Below are positions 33,855 through 42,710 of a DNA stretch of 64,000 nucleotides, piece after piece (position 1 is the stretch's first letter; each line of letters opens with the position of its first letter). The notes beneath the pieces are model-generated. The model was not told the origin of the DNA. It did no database searches and worked only from the letters and a program-made list of their open reading frames with translations. A program made the position numbers and the translations under genes. Origin of the DNA: a virus; the IMG/VR virus record IMGVR_UViG_3300037297_000249, positions 46,051 through 110,050 of that record; one strand, given 5' to 3'.

Positions 33855-34926
33855 GCTAAAAGACTGCATGGTGCTGAAGGCTGAGTGGCTTGTAACTAGA
33901 GAGTGCAATCTGCGATGTGAGTATTGCCAAATTAGAAATAAGCCAGAAGGTATGTCCGAAATCTCTACAGAGAGGGCTATAGAGATTGTAGAGATGTTCT
34001 CTAAGTTGTGGCCGGGGGCGCCGATGGTGATTTATGGTGGAGAGCCGACTACTCGGGAAGATTTGCCAGACATCTTGGCCGCAGGAGTGAGGTTTGGGGT
34101 TAAGTTGCCCGTGATTTCTAATTCTATTAGGGTGTTACACGATAGTGAATACACCAAAAGATTGGTAGATGCAGGGTTAGCTAATTGGAGTGTGTCGCTG
34201 GACCGACTAAGTGGCGTCCCATATTACGACAGGTCTTCGTTGATAAAGTCGAAAAATGGTTTAGAGGCGTTGAGAATGTTTAGGGATACTTATGGTATAC
34301 GTGATTTAGTCGCGTGTATCACAATAACCAGGTACAATATCGAGCATTTGCCAAGGATGGTCGAGGAGCTAACCGCCGAGGGGATTTGGGCGATAATGAC
34401 GCCCTTGCAGGTCGGCGATGAAACCCGTGAGTATGGGAGGTCCTCTAGATTGCACCAGGCTAATCAGGAGCAGGCAGATCGTGTTGGAGAAACAATAGAG
34501 GCTATGGCTAAAAGCGGTGGGTATCTATTGCACAATGATTCTGAGTGGTTTGCTCAGTGGGGTGAGATCTTTGTGAGCAATGGGTGGAAATGCACTGGAA
34601 AGGCTGCCTTAACCATCGATGCCGATGGTAAGATTCGATATTGTGTGGATCATCCGTTACCCGAGGACATCTATGCTTGGGAGATGACTGACCCCAAGCG
34701 AAGGAGTAGGTATCAGGAGCTTATTGATGCGGGGGTTCCGTGCACCGGTTGCAGCTGGGATCAAAACGTTGAGTGTCTACGGCGGTCAAGGGACTCGAAC
34801 GTAGGCGTGTCGGAGGGTAGGAGGAGGTCCAGGCATGAGGTTCCCGACGACAAGCTGTTGAAGTTGAAGCCGGCGGCGAGAAAGTGGTTCGTGAACAACC
34901 CACGGTTGGAAAGGGTAAAGGTGTGA
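33847..34926 (+). CDS. Radical SAM/SPASM-like enzyme of unknown substrate
   Basis: This 359-residue protein (GTG start) has TRECNLRCEYC with Cys20, Cys24 and Cys27 for the SAM cluster and VIYGGEPTTRED for SAM binding. The C-terminal third carries further Cys (WKCTGKAAL, IRYCVDHPL, PCTGCSWDQNVEC) as in SPASM/twitch extensions that hold extra Fe-S clusters. The last ~20 residues contain a 26-base DNA segment identical to part of polA. It lies between queC and two glycosyltransferases, suggesting a role in base or sugar modification. Confidence 0.8.
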   Translation: MSELKDCMVLKAEWLVTRECNLRCEYCQIRNKPEGMSEISTERAIEIVEMFSKLWPGAPMVIYGGEPTTREDLPDILAAGVRFGVKLPVISNSIRVLHDSEYTKRLVDAGLANWSVSLDRLSGVPYYDRSSLIKSKNGLEALRMFRDTYGIRDLVACITITRYNIEHLPRMVEELTAEGIWAIMTPLQVGDETREYGRSSRLHQANQEQADRVGETIEAMAKSGGYLLHNDSEWFAQWGEIFVSNGWKCTGKAALTIDADGKIRYCVDHPLPEDIYAWEMTDPKRRSRYQELIDAGVPCTGCSWDQNVECLRRSRDSNVGVSEGRRRSRHEVPDDKLLKLKPAARKWFVNNPRLERVKV

Positions 34927-34927
34927 C

Positions 34928-35794
34928 ATGGGAGAAGTGACGATTGCTATTCCTACCAGAGGTAGACAGGATTTTCTTGCAGTCCTTCTAGCATCTATTG
35001 CGAATGATGTTCGAAACGTTGCTGAAGTTTTGATTATTGAGAACGGGCCAATTACTGAGCAGTACACGTCAGGAGTAGTCCTTCGTGTGAGGGAGTTGTT
35101 AGTCTCTTTGGGGGTAAAGGTTACAGCTACGCATATTGGGGATGTTGGGCGTCAGGCATCCCAGGCGAGAAATTTTGCGCAGATTCATTGTACGTCTGAG
35201 TTTTTGATTTGTGTTGATGACGATATGTGGTTTGAGCCTGGAGTTATAAACCGGATGTATCGTATGTTCAGCATAGCTGAACGACGAGCTGACGGGCCTG
35301 TAGTTTTGTCTGCATTGACCCCCTATGTAAATTCGGAGTGGGATGGACCTAAGGCAAATGACAAGTTGGATATGCCAGGGAAGGATGAAAAAATTATAGA
35401 GGTTATACCTACCCCAGGTCAATATATGCCGTTTCAGTTGATACTGAAGCAGAATTGTTCGTTTCAGGATTGTGAGGTGTCGGTGGATGCTTTACGTTGG
35501 TCGGACGCTTTAACTCCAGGGGTTTATTTTATGCGTCCGGACATCTCGGTCCCAAATTGGGATATTTCGGATCAGAGTTTATACACTGACATTGCCTGGA
35601 GTTTGCAGTTAGAGATTCTTCGGGGGTACAAGTTTTGTTTTGATTTAGGCAGCAGAGTTTATCATTTGCATGCTCAGAGTGGGGGTACCCGGTTGGGCGA
35701 GGGGAATTACTCTAAGCCTAGAAAGTTTTATGAAGCAAATTTGAAAGCGATAGAAAAGCTTTTGGAGATGAAGGTGGGTAGCGATGGCGTATAG
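34928..35794 (+). CDS. Glycosyltransferase family 2-like protein
   Basis: The 288-residue protein starts VTIAIPTRGRQDFLAVLLAS and has QARNFAQIHCTSEFLICVDD (then DM), the DxD-like metal site of GT-A enzymes, near residue 95. Later blocks such as DISVPNWDISDQSLYTDIAW and YHLHAQSGG fit acceptor-binding and the C-terminal His of GT2. One base separates it from the radical SAM stop. Sugar donor and acceptor unknown; DNA base glycosylation is a hypothesis. Confidence 0.72.
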   Translation: MGEVTIAIPTRGRQDFLAVLLASIANDVRNVAEVLIIENGPITEQYTSGVVLRVRELLVSLGVKVTATHIGDVGRQASQARNFAQIHCTSEFLICVDDDMWFEPGVINRMYRMFSIAERRADGPVVLSALTPYVNSEWDGPKANDKLDMPGKDEKIIEVIPTPGQYMPFQLILKQNCSFQDCEVSVDALRWSDALTPGVYFMRPDISVPNWDISDQSLYTDIAWSLQLEILRGYKFCFDLGSRVYHLHAQSGGTRLGEGNYSKPRKFYEANLKAIEKLLEMKVGSDGV

Positions 35795-36566
35795 TGTGTG
35801 TATTCCTACTGTGGGGAGAATAGAGACATTGCCTACGGTGTTGTTTTCTATTCTGGGGCAGAAGGGGGTTTCTGAAGTCATTATTTTGGATGAGGCATCG
35901 GTTCCTGTTTGTGAGTCATTTGTGGTTAACCAGGCATTGGACCTTTTAAGTTTGTCTAAGGGGATTGAAGTACGAGTCATACGGCGCCGGAGAAGGGGCG
36001 GGATAGGGAAAGCCAGAGTCGATCTTATTAATGAAGCAAAGAACGATTATATTGTGATGGTTGACGACGACGTCGTTTTAGGGGAACGGTGTGCAGAGGT
36101 CTTGGTTTCACATTCGATGGAGCATGCTTCGTGGGCAGTACCCACCTGTGTGTTGATTTCCGCCGGGCTCGAGTTGGATGGGTATACTGACCAGGTGGTG
36201 GATGCTGAGGACCCTAAAGTGAAGCAGTGGACGGAGAGATACCCATGGTTTATGCCTTATTTTAGGTACAGTAAGGTCGTTATTGAGACACATTTGGGTT
36301 GTGCAGGCACTCAGTGTATAGTTTTCAGCAGGGATAGAGTTAAGGACTCGTTTGATTTCTTAGACAAGAACGGAGCTCTCCCTAGGGAGGATACATTGTT
36401 CACTAGGGTTACCGGGCCAGGGGTGTTTTATTCAGGGGTGGAGTGTTATCATTTTGAGCATAAGTCCCAGGTAACCAGGGGGCAGTGGGATAGGCGAATG
36501 TTCTACCGAGTTCATGAGGCAATTTTGAAAGACCCAAAGGCCTACATAGAGTTAATGGGGTACTGA
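35784..36566 (+). CDS. Glycosyltransferase family 2 protein
   Basis: The 260-residue GT-A protein begins YSVCIPTVGRIETLPTVLFS, with SEVIILDEAS and GGIGKARVDLINEAKNDYIV leading to VDDDVVL, the metal-binding DxD. WHL-like C-terminal pieces (GVECYHFEHK) follow. It overlaps the previous GT gene by 11 bases. It is similar in design to that neighbour but diverged in sequence, so not a recent duplicate. Confidence 0.78.
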   Translation: MAYSVCIPTVGRIETLPTVLFSILGQKGVSEVIILDEASVPVCESFVVNQALDLLSLSKGIEVRVIRRRRRGGIGKARVDLINEAKNDYIVMVDDDVVLGERCAEVLVSHSMEHASWAVPTCVLISAGLELDGYTDQVVDAEDPKVKQWTERYPWFMPYFRYSKVVIETHLGCAGTQCIVFSRDRVKDSFDFLDKNGALPREDTLFTRVTGPGVFYSGVECYHFEHKSQVTRGQWDRRMFYRVHEAILKDPKAYIELMGY

Positions 36567-37486
36567 TGAAAATTTTGTATATTAAAAACGGGTATGAGAA
36601 TGATACGTGGTTTGATGAATTAGGCAATATGTTTTTGTCTAACGGAGCTACGGTTTGTTATACCTCCTTTGATATGGTGGAGCCTGCGGAGTGTTTTAGA
36701 TTAGTAGATGAAGTTTTGCGGCTGGGGCCTCATGTGGTTCATGCTCCCGCGTTGGGTAGTCCTGCTTGTATTTTGCAGATTGTTAGTAGTATACCAACGG
36801 TAATTCAAGCTTCCGATAATTATGAGGCGGATATTCGGAGGTTCTTTGAAAGCGAGCCGAGAAGAGGTCAGACGGACGATCGGTTGAGGGCGTTTACTAT
36901 GTCGCAGGCTACGTTTTTGGTTACGGCCAAAAGAGAAGCACAAGCTGGGCTTAAAGTTTATACTCCAAGTGCAGTGTATGTGCCCCGTCCTATAAATTTT
37001 ATGTATCAAGGTTTAGCCAGGCAGGACGGAATTATCGGAGTAGTTAGTTTAACTGGAGTGGAGGAGCTTAGACCGGCATTTGATGGCGAGTTGGTGTCTT
37101 TGCGAATACCATATAAGTTTGATGATAAATTATGCAAAAGTTACTCTTGCATAATTATTGCTCCGGGAGTAGAGTTATCGGCAGATGGCATTGAGCATTT
37201 ATGCTCTATGGGAGTTCCGATTGCTAGACCATCGAGTGTTAAGTTTGATATTGAAGATGAGTTTAATTTTTTGGAGTATTCATTGGACGATTGGCCGAGG
37301 TCAGCAAACAAGCTAGGGTTAAGTTTGAGTTCCATGGATGACGATAGCTATTATGGTAATGAGGTCGAGAAGATTAAGGCCATTTATGACAGGAGGTCTG
37401 TTGAGTCTGTTTATATGGCTTATAAGCGTATTTATGAGAATGCCGTTCGTAAGGCATTAATACGAACACCAGTTCGTGGATGGTAG
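36566..37486 (+). CDS. Glycosyltransferase-like protein (GT-B type)
   Basis: This 306-residue protein starts MKILYIKNGYENDTWFDELG and has a pattern of two alpha/beta halves with VHAPALG and VIQASDNYEADIRRFFE in the first and VYVPRPINFMYQG, IIIAPGVELSADG and MGVPIARPS in the second. The second set resembles the donor-binding half of GT4-type GT-B enzymes. It overlaps its upstream GT by one base. Assignment is moderate because catalytic EX7E is not clear. Confidence 0.55.
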   Translation: MKILYIKNGYENDTWFDELGNMFLSNGATVCYTSFDMVEPAECFRLVDEVLRLGPHVVHAPALGSPACILQIVSSIPTVIQASDNYEADIRRFFESEPRRGQTDDRLRAFTMSQATFLVTAKREAQAGLKVYTPSAVYVPRPINFMYQGLARQDGIIGVVSLTGVEELRPAFDGELVSLRIPYKFDDKLCKSYSCIIIAPGVELSADGIEHLCSMGVPIARPSSVKFDIEDEFNFLEYSLDDWPRSANKLGLSLSSMDDDSYYGNEVEKIKAIYDRRSVESVYMAYKRIYENAVRKALIRTPVRGW

Positions 37487-37492
37487 TAAATC

Positions 37493-39046
37493 ATGGCTGT
37501 TGAAGGTAAGAGTAGGGATAGTGTATTTGCGGGTGATAGTCCTATAGGTAGGCACTTAGCCAGATGGGATAGAGATATTCCCCAGGAGAAGCGTACTTAT
37601 GGGGTTAAGGTGTGTTTAGCCGGAGGTGAAGGGAAATCTTTTAGGGACGGTCTATATAGAGTTGGAGTGCGGCACTTATTGGCCTCTTATCTCTACATGA
37701 GAAACTGGCTGAAGAAGCATTCCGTTGAAGAGATTGAAAAAGATTTGGGGAGGTTTGATTATTTAATCTTGGATTCCGGGGGTTTTACTCTCTTAAAGGA
37801 GCGAAAGAAGAACCCTGACTTTGGGGTTAAGATGGATGTTCGTGAGTATGCTGAGGAGTACTACACTGAGTTAAAGAGAATAGGGCATTTGTTTTCTATG
37901 TGTGCTGAGGTTGATCTGCCGTCTGAAGTTGGGGTTGATTATGGGGAGGCAATGAAAAGGGAGTTGATTTCTGGGGGTGTGCCTATAGTCCCTGTAATGC
38001 AAGGTCAACCAATAGAGTATTTCAAAAAGCTTAAGTGGTTTGATAACTTTCCTTACATCGCTATTGGGTCGGCAGTTATAGGGAAGGGTGATTATAAGGG
38101 ATGGTTGCGGGATGTTTTTAAGATAGGCAAGGAAAACGGGAACATTTTTCATGGGTTTGGGGCTACGGCCGAAGATGTTTTGTTTAAGGGTCAATTTTAT
38201 TCGGTAGACTCAACCACTTGGATTGATGGTGGGAAATACGGTACGACTATGATATATGAAAATGGTCGTATTCGGTATTACGATATGGAGAGCAAAAGCA
38301 TTCGGAAAAAGTATAAGCGGATGTTCGAAGAAAATGGAATTGTTTTTGCGGACATCATGAAGGATAAGGCTTTTGAAGTTAACATGATGAATGCGGTTGC
38401 ATGGAGACAGCTGGGTGAAGGGCTTAAGTATGATGTTCGAAATTCTTATTGGCTTACGGATGAAGAGAGAGAAGCTGCGGCCACTATAAAGGAGTCTGTA
38501 TATAATAAGGATGGATTGATCGACCGTAGCCAGTCTATTGCCAGAGCTCAGCTAAGAAGGAGCAACATTAAGCGAGACCCACGGCGAGACGACAGAATTC
38601 ATGAGCCGATTAATTGTAGTACATGTTTCTTTGAGGGGAAATGTCCGAGGTATAAGCCGGGAGCTCCATGTGGCTTTGATATGAACTTGCAGATCGAGAG
38701 TGAGATAGATTTGCATAGGGTCATGAAGAGCTTGGTAGAGACGGCTTATGGTAGAGTTATGAACGGTGTGCTATTCGAAAAATTACATGGCGGATCTCTT
38801 GATAAGAATGTGTCTGCTGAGTTAAAGAATTTGGTGGGCATAGTTAAAGATCTTCGCGATGTCTACATGCCTAAGAAAGGAGGTAGCCAAGAAGAGGATG
38901 GGGAGTCCTTTACTTTATCCGGTAAGGCTACCTCCAAGGGTGTCTTGAGTCAGATGCTATCTTCAGTCTTTGGGGCCGATGGTGATTCCAAGGATGGGGA
39001 AGTTGAAACTATTAACGTAACTCCCGAAGAAAGTCGGGAGGAATAG
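37493..39046 (+). CDS. dpdA: DpdA-like DNA guanine transglycosylase
   Basis: The 517-residue protein has a TGT fold: RFDYLILDSGGFTLL near residue 90 (the DSGGF nucleophile region of tRNA-guanine transglycosylase), MCAEVDLPSE, PVMQGQPIEYFKKL, YIAIGSAVIGKGD and NIFHGFGATAED. A late Cys cluster (INCSTCFFEGKCPRYKPGA then PC) may bind metal. DpdA swaps guanine in DNA for preQ0, the product of the Que genes just upstream. Its length exceeds tRNA TGT because of a C-terminal extension. Confidence 0.85.
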   Translation: MAVEGKSRDSVFAGDSPIGRHLARWDRDIPQEKRTYGVKVCLAGGEGKSFRDGLYRVGVRHLLASYLYMRNWLKKHSVEEIEKDLGRFDYLILDSGGFTLLKERKKNPDFGVKMDVREYAEEYYTELKRIGHLFSMCAEVDLPSEVGVDYGEAMKRELISGGVPIVPVMQGQPIEYFKKLKWFDNFPYIAIGSAVIGKGDYKGWLRDVFKIGKENGNIFHGFGATAEDVLFKGQFYSVDSTTWIDGGKYGTTMIYENGRIRYYDMESKSIRKKYKRMFEENGIVFADIMKDKAFEVNMMNAVAWRQLGEGLKYDVRNSYWLTDEEREAAATIKESVYNKDGLIDRSQSIARAQLRRSNIKRDPRRDDRIHEPINCSTCFFEGKCPRYKPGAPCGFDMNLQIESEIDLHRVMKSLVETAYGRVMNGVLFEKLHGGSLDKNVSAELKNLVGIVKDLRDVYMPKKGGSQEEDGESFTLSGKATSKGVLSQMLSSVFGADGDSKDGEVETINVTPEESREE

Positions 39047-39054
39047 GAGTGATC

Positions 39055-39471
39055 ATGGAAGACCAGAAATTTGATTGTGGTAATGAGAGTGTTGATTCGG
39101 AGGACATTTCTTCGTTTGATTTCGAAGCATGGAAGCAGCAAGGAACCCGGGTTTACGTGACTTTGGGGGAGAAAATTGCCGCGATGCAGGAGGAGCTCGA
39201 TAGTCTTAAGGCTCAGAGGGTCGGTATCGGGGAATCCCTAGGGATGATTCGGCAGGCCCCTGTGGTTTCCAGAATCAAGGTCCGACCGAGAGTTTTGAAG
39301 TTGCTTTCGGAGGTTGGCAGGCCGATGTCTCGTGAGGAGATTTTCAACGAATTGAAGGAAGAAGTTCCGAAGTTGGAGCAAAAGTCCTTTGATGAAGCTG
39401 TAAAGCGGATGGTGCTCACCGAAAGTGTGCCTGTTCAAGAAGCTGATGGGCTTTTAAGCTTGATTGGTTAA
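39055..39471 (+). CDS. Hypothetical protein with C-terminal winged-helix look
   Basis: From the ATG after AGGAG, the 138-residue protein has an acidic start, a helical middle (GEKIAAMQEELDSLKAQR), and RPRVLKLLSEVGRPMSREEI followed by QKSFDEAVKRMVLTESVPVQ, resembling a winged-helix domain. It is the last gene of the transcript that includes dpdA. Possible regulator; no family match known to me. Confidence 0.5.
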   Translation: MEDQKFDCGNESVDSEDISSFDFEAWKQQGTRVYVTLGEKIAAMQEELDSLKAQRVGIGESLGMIRQAPVVSRIKVRPRVLKLLSEVGRPMSREEIFNELKEEVPKLEQKSFDEAVKRMVLTESVPVQEADGLLSLIG

Positions 39472-39553
39472 GCTTAATAAAGATAACCTATCTTTAAAGT
39501 CGATTTCACTAATAATCCATAATTACACTAATCCCGATAAACATTGTTGATCC

Positions 39554-39582
39554 TTGACACATTGCATCTATTGATATATTAT
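39554..39582 (+). promoter_or_regulatory. Sigma70-type promoter
   Basis: TTGACA at 39554-39559 is followed by 17 bases and TATTAT at 39577-39582, in a 277-base gene-free AT-rich gap. It should start the accessory transcript beginning at 39.75 kb. A short inverted repeat (AAAGATA/TATCTTT at 39479-39495) lies just upstream and could bind a regulator. Confidence 0.75.
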
Positions 39583-39748
39583 TGATTATTCTTTTGTGAC
39601 AGGATAGTTCCCTGTTATGATGTTGGATATTCTTATGCTAGAGGTTTTCGGATGTGATTGTGTGTATATGAAGACGTCTACGTGTATGGATACGGGGTTT
39701 AGAGGTTCATCCAAAATAGATTGTGTTTAACTAAAAGAAGGAAAAACC

Positions 39749-40363
39749 ATGAGTGCACATCGTAAGGTAGGAAGGGCTGTAAATTGGAACAGAAATCCGC
39801 AGCCGAGAGAGAAGAGGCCATATCTTATGGGAGAAGGTCTTGGAAATTGTTTGGGTCTTGAAGGGCCTAAGTATACAAGGGATGCAAGAGTCCTAGAGCA
39901 GATAGCATACGACAATTGGGTTTATGCATCTGAGTTACGAAAGCAGAGGAACGAGAAAAAGGCACGAGAGAAGCAGCAGCACACAAGTTTCTTAGAGGTT
40001 CTAGCGTCGAAGGAGGCTTCGGGGGAAATTCTTGTTGACCAACGAATTTTTTATTCCGAGTTCGTAAAGCGGGGTTGGGAGGCCAGGGCAGAACAGGTTG
40101 GTGGATTACCTGATGGGATTGACATTGCTCTTACAGACTACGGTTTATTATTTATGGTTCCTGTGATTGAGGAGGATACCGCGAAGAAGTTGGGGATTGA
40201 TAAAGTGGTCCCCGGAGTTAAGCCAAGAAGAGATGGCTATGGGAGGCCGTTTTGGGTGCAGGCAGAGTTGAAGGATACTATGAATTTTATCTTTGGATTG
40301 ATTAGATGGAACCGTCCACTGAGTATTAGGGAAGCGCAGCAGTTTGGGGTTCGTGTTAAGTAG
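39749..40363 (+). CDS. Hypothetical protein, first gene of an accessory transcript
   Basis: A 204-residue, basic protein with a Lys/Arg/Gln-rich helix near residue 70 (RKQRNEKKAREKQQ) and a second half with DGIDIALTDYGLLFMVPVIEED and TMNFIFGLIRWNRPLSIRE. No family recognised. It is expressed from the promoter at 39.55 kb after a 167-base leader, so it may be an early gene. Confidence 0.55.
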   Translation: MSAHRKVGRAVNWNRNPQPREKRPYLMGEGLGNCLGLEGPKYTRDARVLEQIAYDNWVYASELRKQRNEKKAREKQQHTSFLEVLASKEASGEILVDQRIFYSEFVKRGWEARAEQVGGLPDGIDIALTDYGLLFMVPVIEEDTAKKLGIDKVVPGVKPRRDGYGRPFWVQAELKDTMNFIFGLIRWNRPLSIREAQQFGVRVK

Positions 40364-40387
40364 CTAGATATTTAATTGGAGGGTTCG

Positions 40388-40528
40388 ATGAGAGATTTTA
40401 GGTTCGGAGAGCTTTTGTTGGTTTTGTTTATAGTCATTGGAGTTTCTTTTTTGGCGTTCAGGGGGTGCGAGGCTGAGTTGGAGTTGGGAAGTGAGGTTAA
40501 TAACGACCCACTTCCGTGGGACCAATAG
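40388..40528 (+). CDS. Small membrane protein
   Basis: A 46-residue frame starts at ATG 40388 with GGAGGG upstream. It has one hydrophobic helix (LLLVLFIVIGVSFLAF) followed by RGC and an acidic tail. Its length is below the usual gene-calling cut-off, but the ribosome site and even spacing to neighbours make it credible. Role unknown. Confidence 0.5.
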   Translation: MRDFRFGELLLVLFIVIGVSFLAFRGCEAELELGSEVNNDPLPWDQ

Positions 40529-40558
40529 TAGAGAAGACATGGTTTGAGGAGGTGATGT

Positions 40559-41017
40559 ATGAATTGTGATTATTCATTCAGTTTTGAGTTTGGAGTGTAC
40601 GATCCTACTAAGAAGGGATACAAAGTCCTAAATATGCCCACAGTGAGCGTTGATGACGGATGGGAGACGATAGGGTTCAGGGCGTTTAATCGTCTAGTGG
40701 AGGTCATCGGCTTTGCAAGAGAAGGGGATGTTTTTAGCCTAGCTGCGAGGGGTAGTCAACCCGATTATGGGCGTAGTGGTTTAGGTTGTTCATTGCAGTA
40801 TATTATTGCAGTTCCGAAGTCGTGTAGTTGGGTACATGATATGCAAAGGGAGCTTTTTAGAAGTCGATCTAATAGCCCAGTCATATTTTCAGTGTCAAAA
40901 TTGAGGCGCATTCTTTTGAGAGAAAAGCAAGAAGTCCGAGACCTTTATGGGTTGAGAGAGCAAGCCTATTGGCCGGAGGGAAGCCATCCTTCTAGGTATA
41001 TAGGCTATAGGCGTTAG
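40559..41017 (+). CDS. Hypothetical accessory protein
   Basis: A 152-residue mixed alpha/beta protein (DYSFSFEFGVYDPTKKGY at the start, SVSKLRRILLREKQEV late) without signal peptide or known motif. GGAGG lies upstream. It lies between a small membrane protein and an HslV-like protein. Confidence 0.5.
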   Translation: MNCDYSFSFEFGVYDPTKKGYKVLNMPTVSVDDGWETIGFRAFNRLVEVIGFAREGDVFSLAARGSQPDYGRSGLGCSLQYIIAVPKSCSWVHDMQRELFRSRSNSPVIFSVSKLRRILLREKQEVRDLYGLREQAYWPEGSHPSRYIGYRR

Positions 41018-41064
41018 GGTAGACAGATACACAGTTTGGGGTTCAACACTTAAAGGAGTTCTAA

Positions 41065-41697
41065 ATGTCAGTAGTCGCAGCTATGATTACGTCGATGGAT
41101 GGGGAGTCGTTCGAGATAGGTGTTTCTTCTGATGGGCAGGCTAACTACGACGGGGGTTTTTGTGTTCGGAGTGAGGAAAAGATTCTCGTCTTGGGGTCTG
41201 AGGGGAGTCAGTTTTTAGTGGGGGTTGTGGGGTCGTTTAGGTTTAGGGACTTAGTGTGGGAGGATGGATTTAGGGATTTTGCTTTTCAGAGTCAGGGTGA
41301 TGTTCGAGTGTTTCGGAATTTGCTTATTGGGTTGATGGACGATGAGGTGGTAAGTCATTCGGTAGATGCGAATGACTTAGACTTTCAGATGGTGTTAGCT
41401 TGCGGAGTAGGGTTGTTTACTCTACAGTCTGATTTGCAAATTTCATGTCATTCGAGTTATTGTGCTGTTGGTGAAGGTTCCGAGGTGGCTTCAGGGGCGT
41501 TATACTCGGGGGCTAAACGGGGTACAGGTTCTGCATTGAGTGTCGCCATGGATGCGGTAGAGGCTGCGTGTTTGCACAGAGTTGATTGCGGGTACCCAAT
41601 AACAGCTAAAGTTCTAAGACGTAATAAGGCTGGAATAGTCGTTCAGTCTAGTGTATTACAGGAGGAGGAGTTGCTCGGGAGGGTTAGTAGGATTTAA
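41065..41697 (+). CDS. Proteasome/HslV-like Ntn hydrolase homologue
   Basis: The 210-residue protein follows the beta-subunit pattern: SVVAAMITSMDGESFEIGVS then SDGQANYDGG (HslV has a matching DGQA turn), EEKILVLGSEG, LVGVVGSFRFRD, and YCAVGEGSEVASGALYSGA, the conserved helix entry before HslV's end. After Met removal the first residue would be Ser, not Thr. Size is close to HslV (175-190) plus a C-terminal extension. Peptidase activity is possible but unproven; phage versions are known to be divergent. Confidence 0.6.
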   Translation: MSVVAAMITSMDGESFEIGVSSDGQANYDGGFCVRSEEKILVLGSEGSQFLVGVVGSFRFRDLVWEDGFRDFAFQSQGDVRVFRNLLIGLMDDEVVSHSVDANDLDFQMVLACGVGLFTLQSDLQISCHSSYCAVGEGSEVASGALYSGAKRGTGSALSVAMDAVEAACLHRVDCGYPITAKVLRRNKAGIVVQSSVLQEEELLGRVSRI

Positions 41698-41717
41698 TTA
41701 AGATTGCGGAGGGTGCT

Positions 41718-41960
41718 ATGAATATCGAAAAAGCACATGAAGGTATCGGTAATGTTGGTCGGCTATGCCAGATTTTTTCAGAGGTTGAAAGTCGGGTTCA
41801 GATTTGTACTATGCAAGCCGGGCTGAGTTGCGGGTATCACCGCGAGTATTGGTTAGGGGAAGTGTCACGAGCTGAAAGGAAACTTTGGGCATTGTCCAAG
41901 AATGTTAGTGACCTATTGAATAATGTTGAACGCGTACACGGTGCCGAGTTAAAATGCTAA
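41718..41960 (+). CDS. Small hypothetical protein
   Basis: An 80-residue helical protein with four Cys scattered in the sequence (IFSEVESRVQICTMQAGLSC early) and no motif recognised. GGAGG precedes its ATG. Last gene before the next promoter. Confidence 0.5.
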   Translation: MNIEKAHEGIGNVGRLCQIFSEVESRVQICTMQAGLSCGYHREYWLGEVSRAERKLWALSKNVSDLLNNVERVHGAELKC

Positions 41961-41983
41961 GTACTCCGTTTACGGTATATTTA

Positions 41984-42012
41984 TTGACAATTCTTTTTTG
42001 CTTTGATAGAAT
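41984..42012 (+). promoter_or_regulatory. Sigma70-type promoter
   Basis: TTGACA at 41984-41989, a 17-base spacer and TAGAAT at 42007-42012 lie in the gap before the small-gene run starting at 42055. The layout is nearly identical to the promoters at 7.43 and 39.55 kb. Confidence 0.75.
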
Positions 42013-42054
42013 CCTAATCATTGATTAAGGGTTAATGGGTTTTAGGGGCATGCA

Positions 42055-42360
42055 GTGGCAGAGGTTTCTATAACATTAAGGTCTTTGACCACGCATTCTG
42101 AAGTCAATGTATTTGGTGTACGAGTTGGTCTATTTGGGCCAAAAGTGTTTAGTGTAGTCTTGGATTCTTTTGACTTCGACTATGCACTCTCTTCTTTGGG
42201 AGTTTCGATGGGGTGGAGGTTAAGGAGAGGTCATGCATTGAGGGATATGATTACAGTTAGGTACATTGACGGTCAGTTGCCCCCCGAGGAGTTCAGCTCT
42301 TTAACGATATTGCCTAAAAAGAGTGGATTATATCAGGCAGCGGTAGTCTTAAGCATGTAG
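42055..42360 (+). CDS. Small hypothetical protein
   Basis: A 101-residue frame from a GTG 43 bases after the -10 box. Beta-rich (VNVFGVRVGLFGPKVFSVVL) then basic. No recognised family; the start is uncertain because the ribosome site is weak (AGGGGC). Confidence 0.45.
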   Translation: MAEVSITLRSLTTHSEVNVFGVRVGLFGPKVFSVVLDSFDFDYALSSLGVSMGWRLRRGHALRDMITVRYIDGQLPPEEFSSLTILPKKSGLYQAAVVLSM

Positions 42361-42383
42361 TTTGGCACGGGGTTGGAGGTATA

Positions 42384-42680
42384 ATGAGAGAAGCTAAGAA
42401 TGCGAAGTTGGATTATACGTATATAGTAGTTTCAGGTATAGTGGTAGAGGGCGCCATATCTATGATCAAGAGAAAATTTAGACTGGTATCTTTTGATACC
42501 CCTAGAGAGAGTCATGAGGTCATTTCTTATTTGGATAAGACTGGATGGTTTAGGGATGACAAGGATAAAGTTAAGTGGGTAGAGGTATATCGAGCCAGTC
42601 TTATGGGCGGGAGCAAAGAGGAAAGAGCGGTGAGCTTGGACACTCTGTTTAAGACAGAGGGAGAGAGGTTGGAGGCTTAG
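42384..42680 (+). CDS. Small hypothetical protein
   Basis: A 98-residue protein with a hydrophobic first strand (YTYIVVSGIVVEGAISMI) and a charged second half. GGAGG lies before its ATG. It is part of a run of small accessory genes. Confidence 0.5.
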   Translation: MREAKNAKLDYTYIVVSGIVVEGAISMIKRKFRLVSFDTPRESHEVISYLDKTGWFRDDKDKVKWVEVYRASLMGGSKEERAVSLDTLFKTEGERLEA

Positions 42681-42710
42681 ATTTAGTTGGAGGGGTAGGA
42701 AGGGGTCAAT

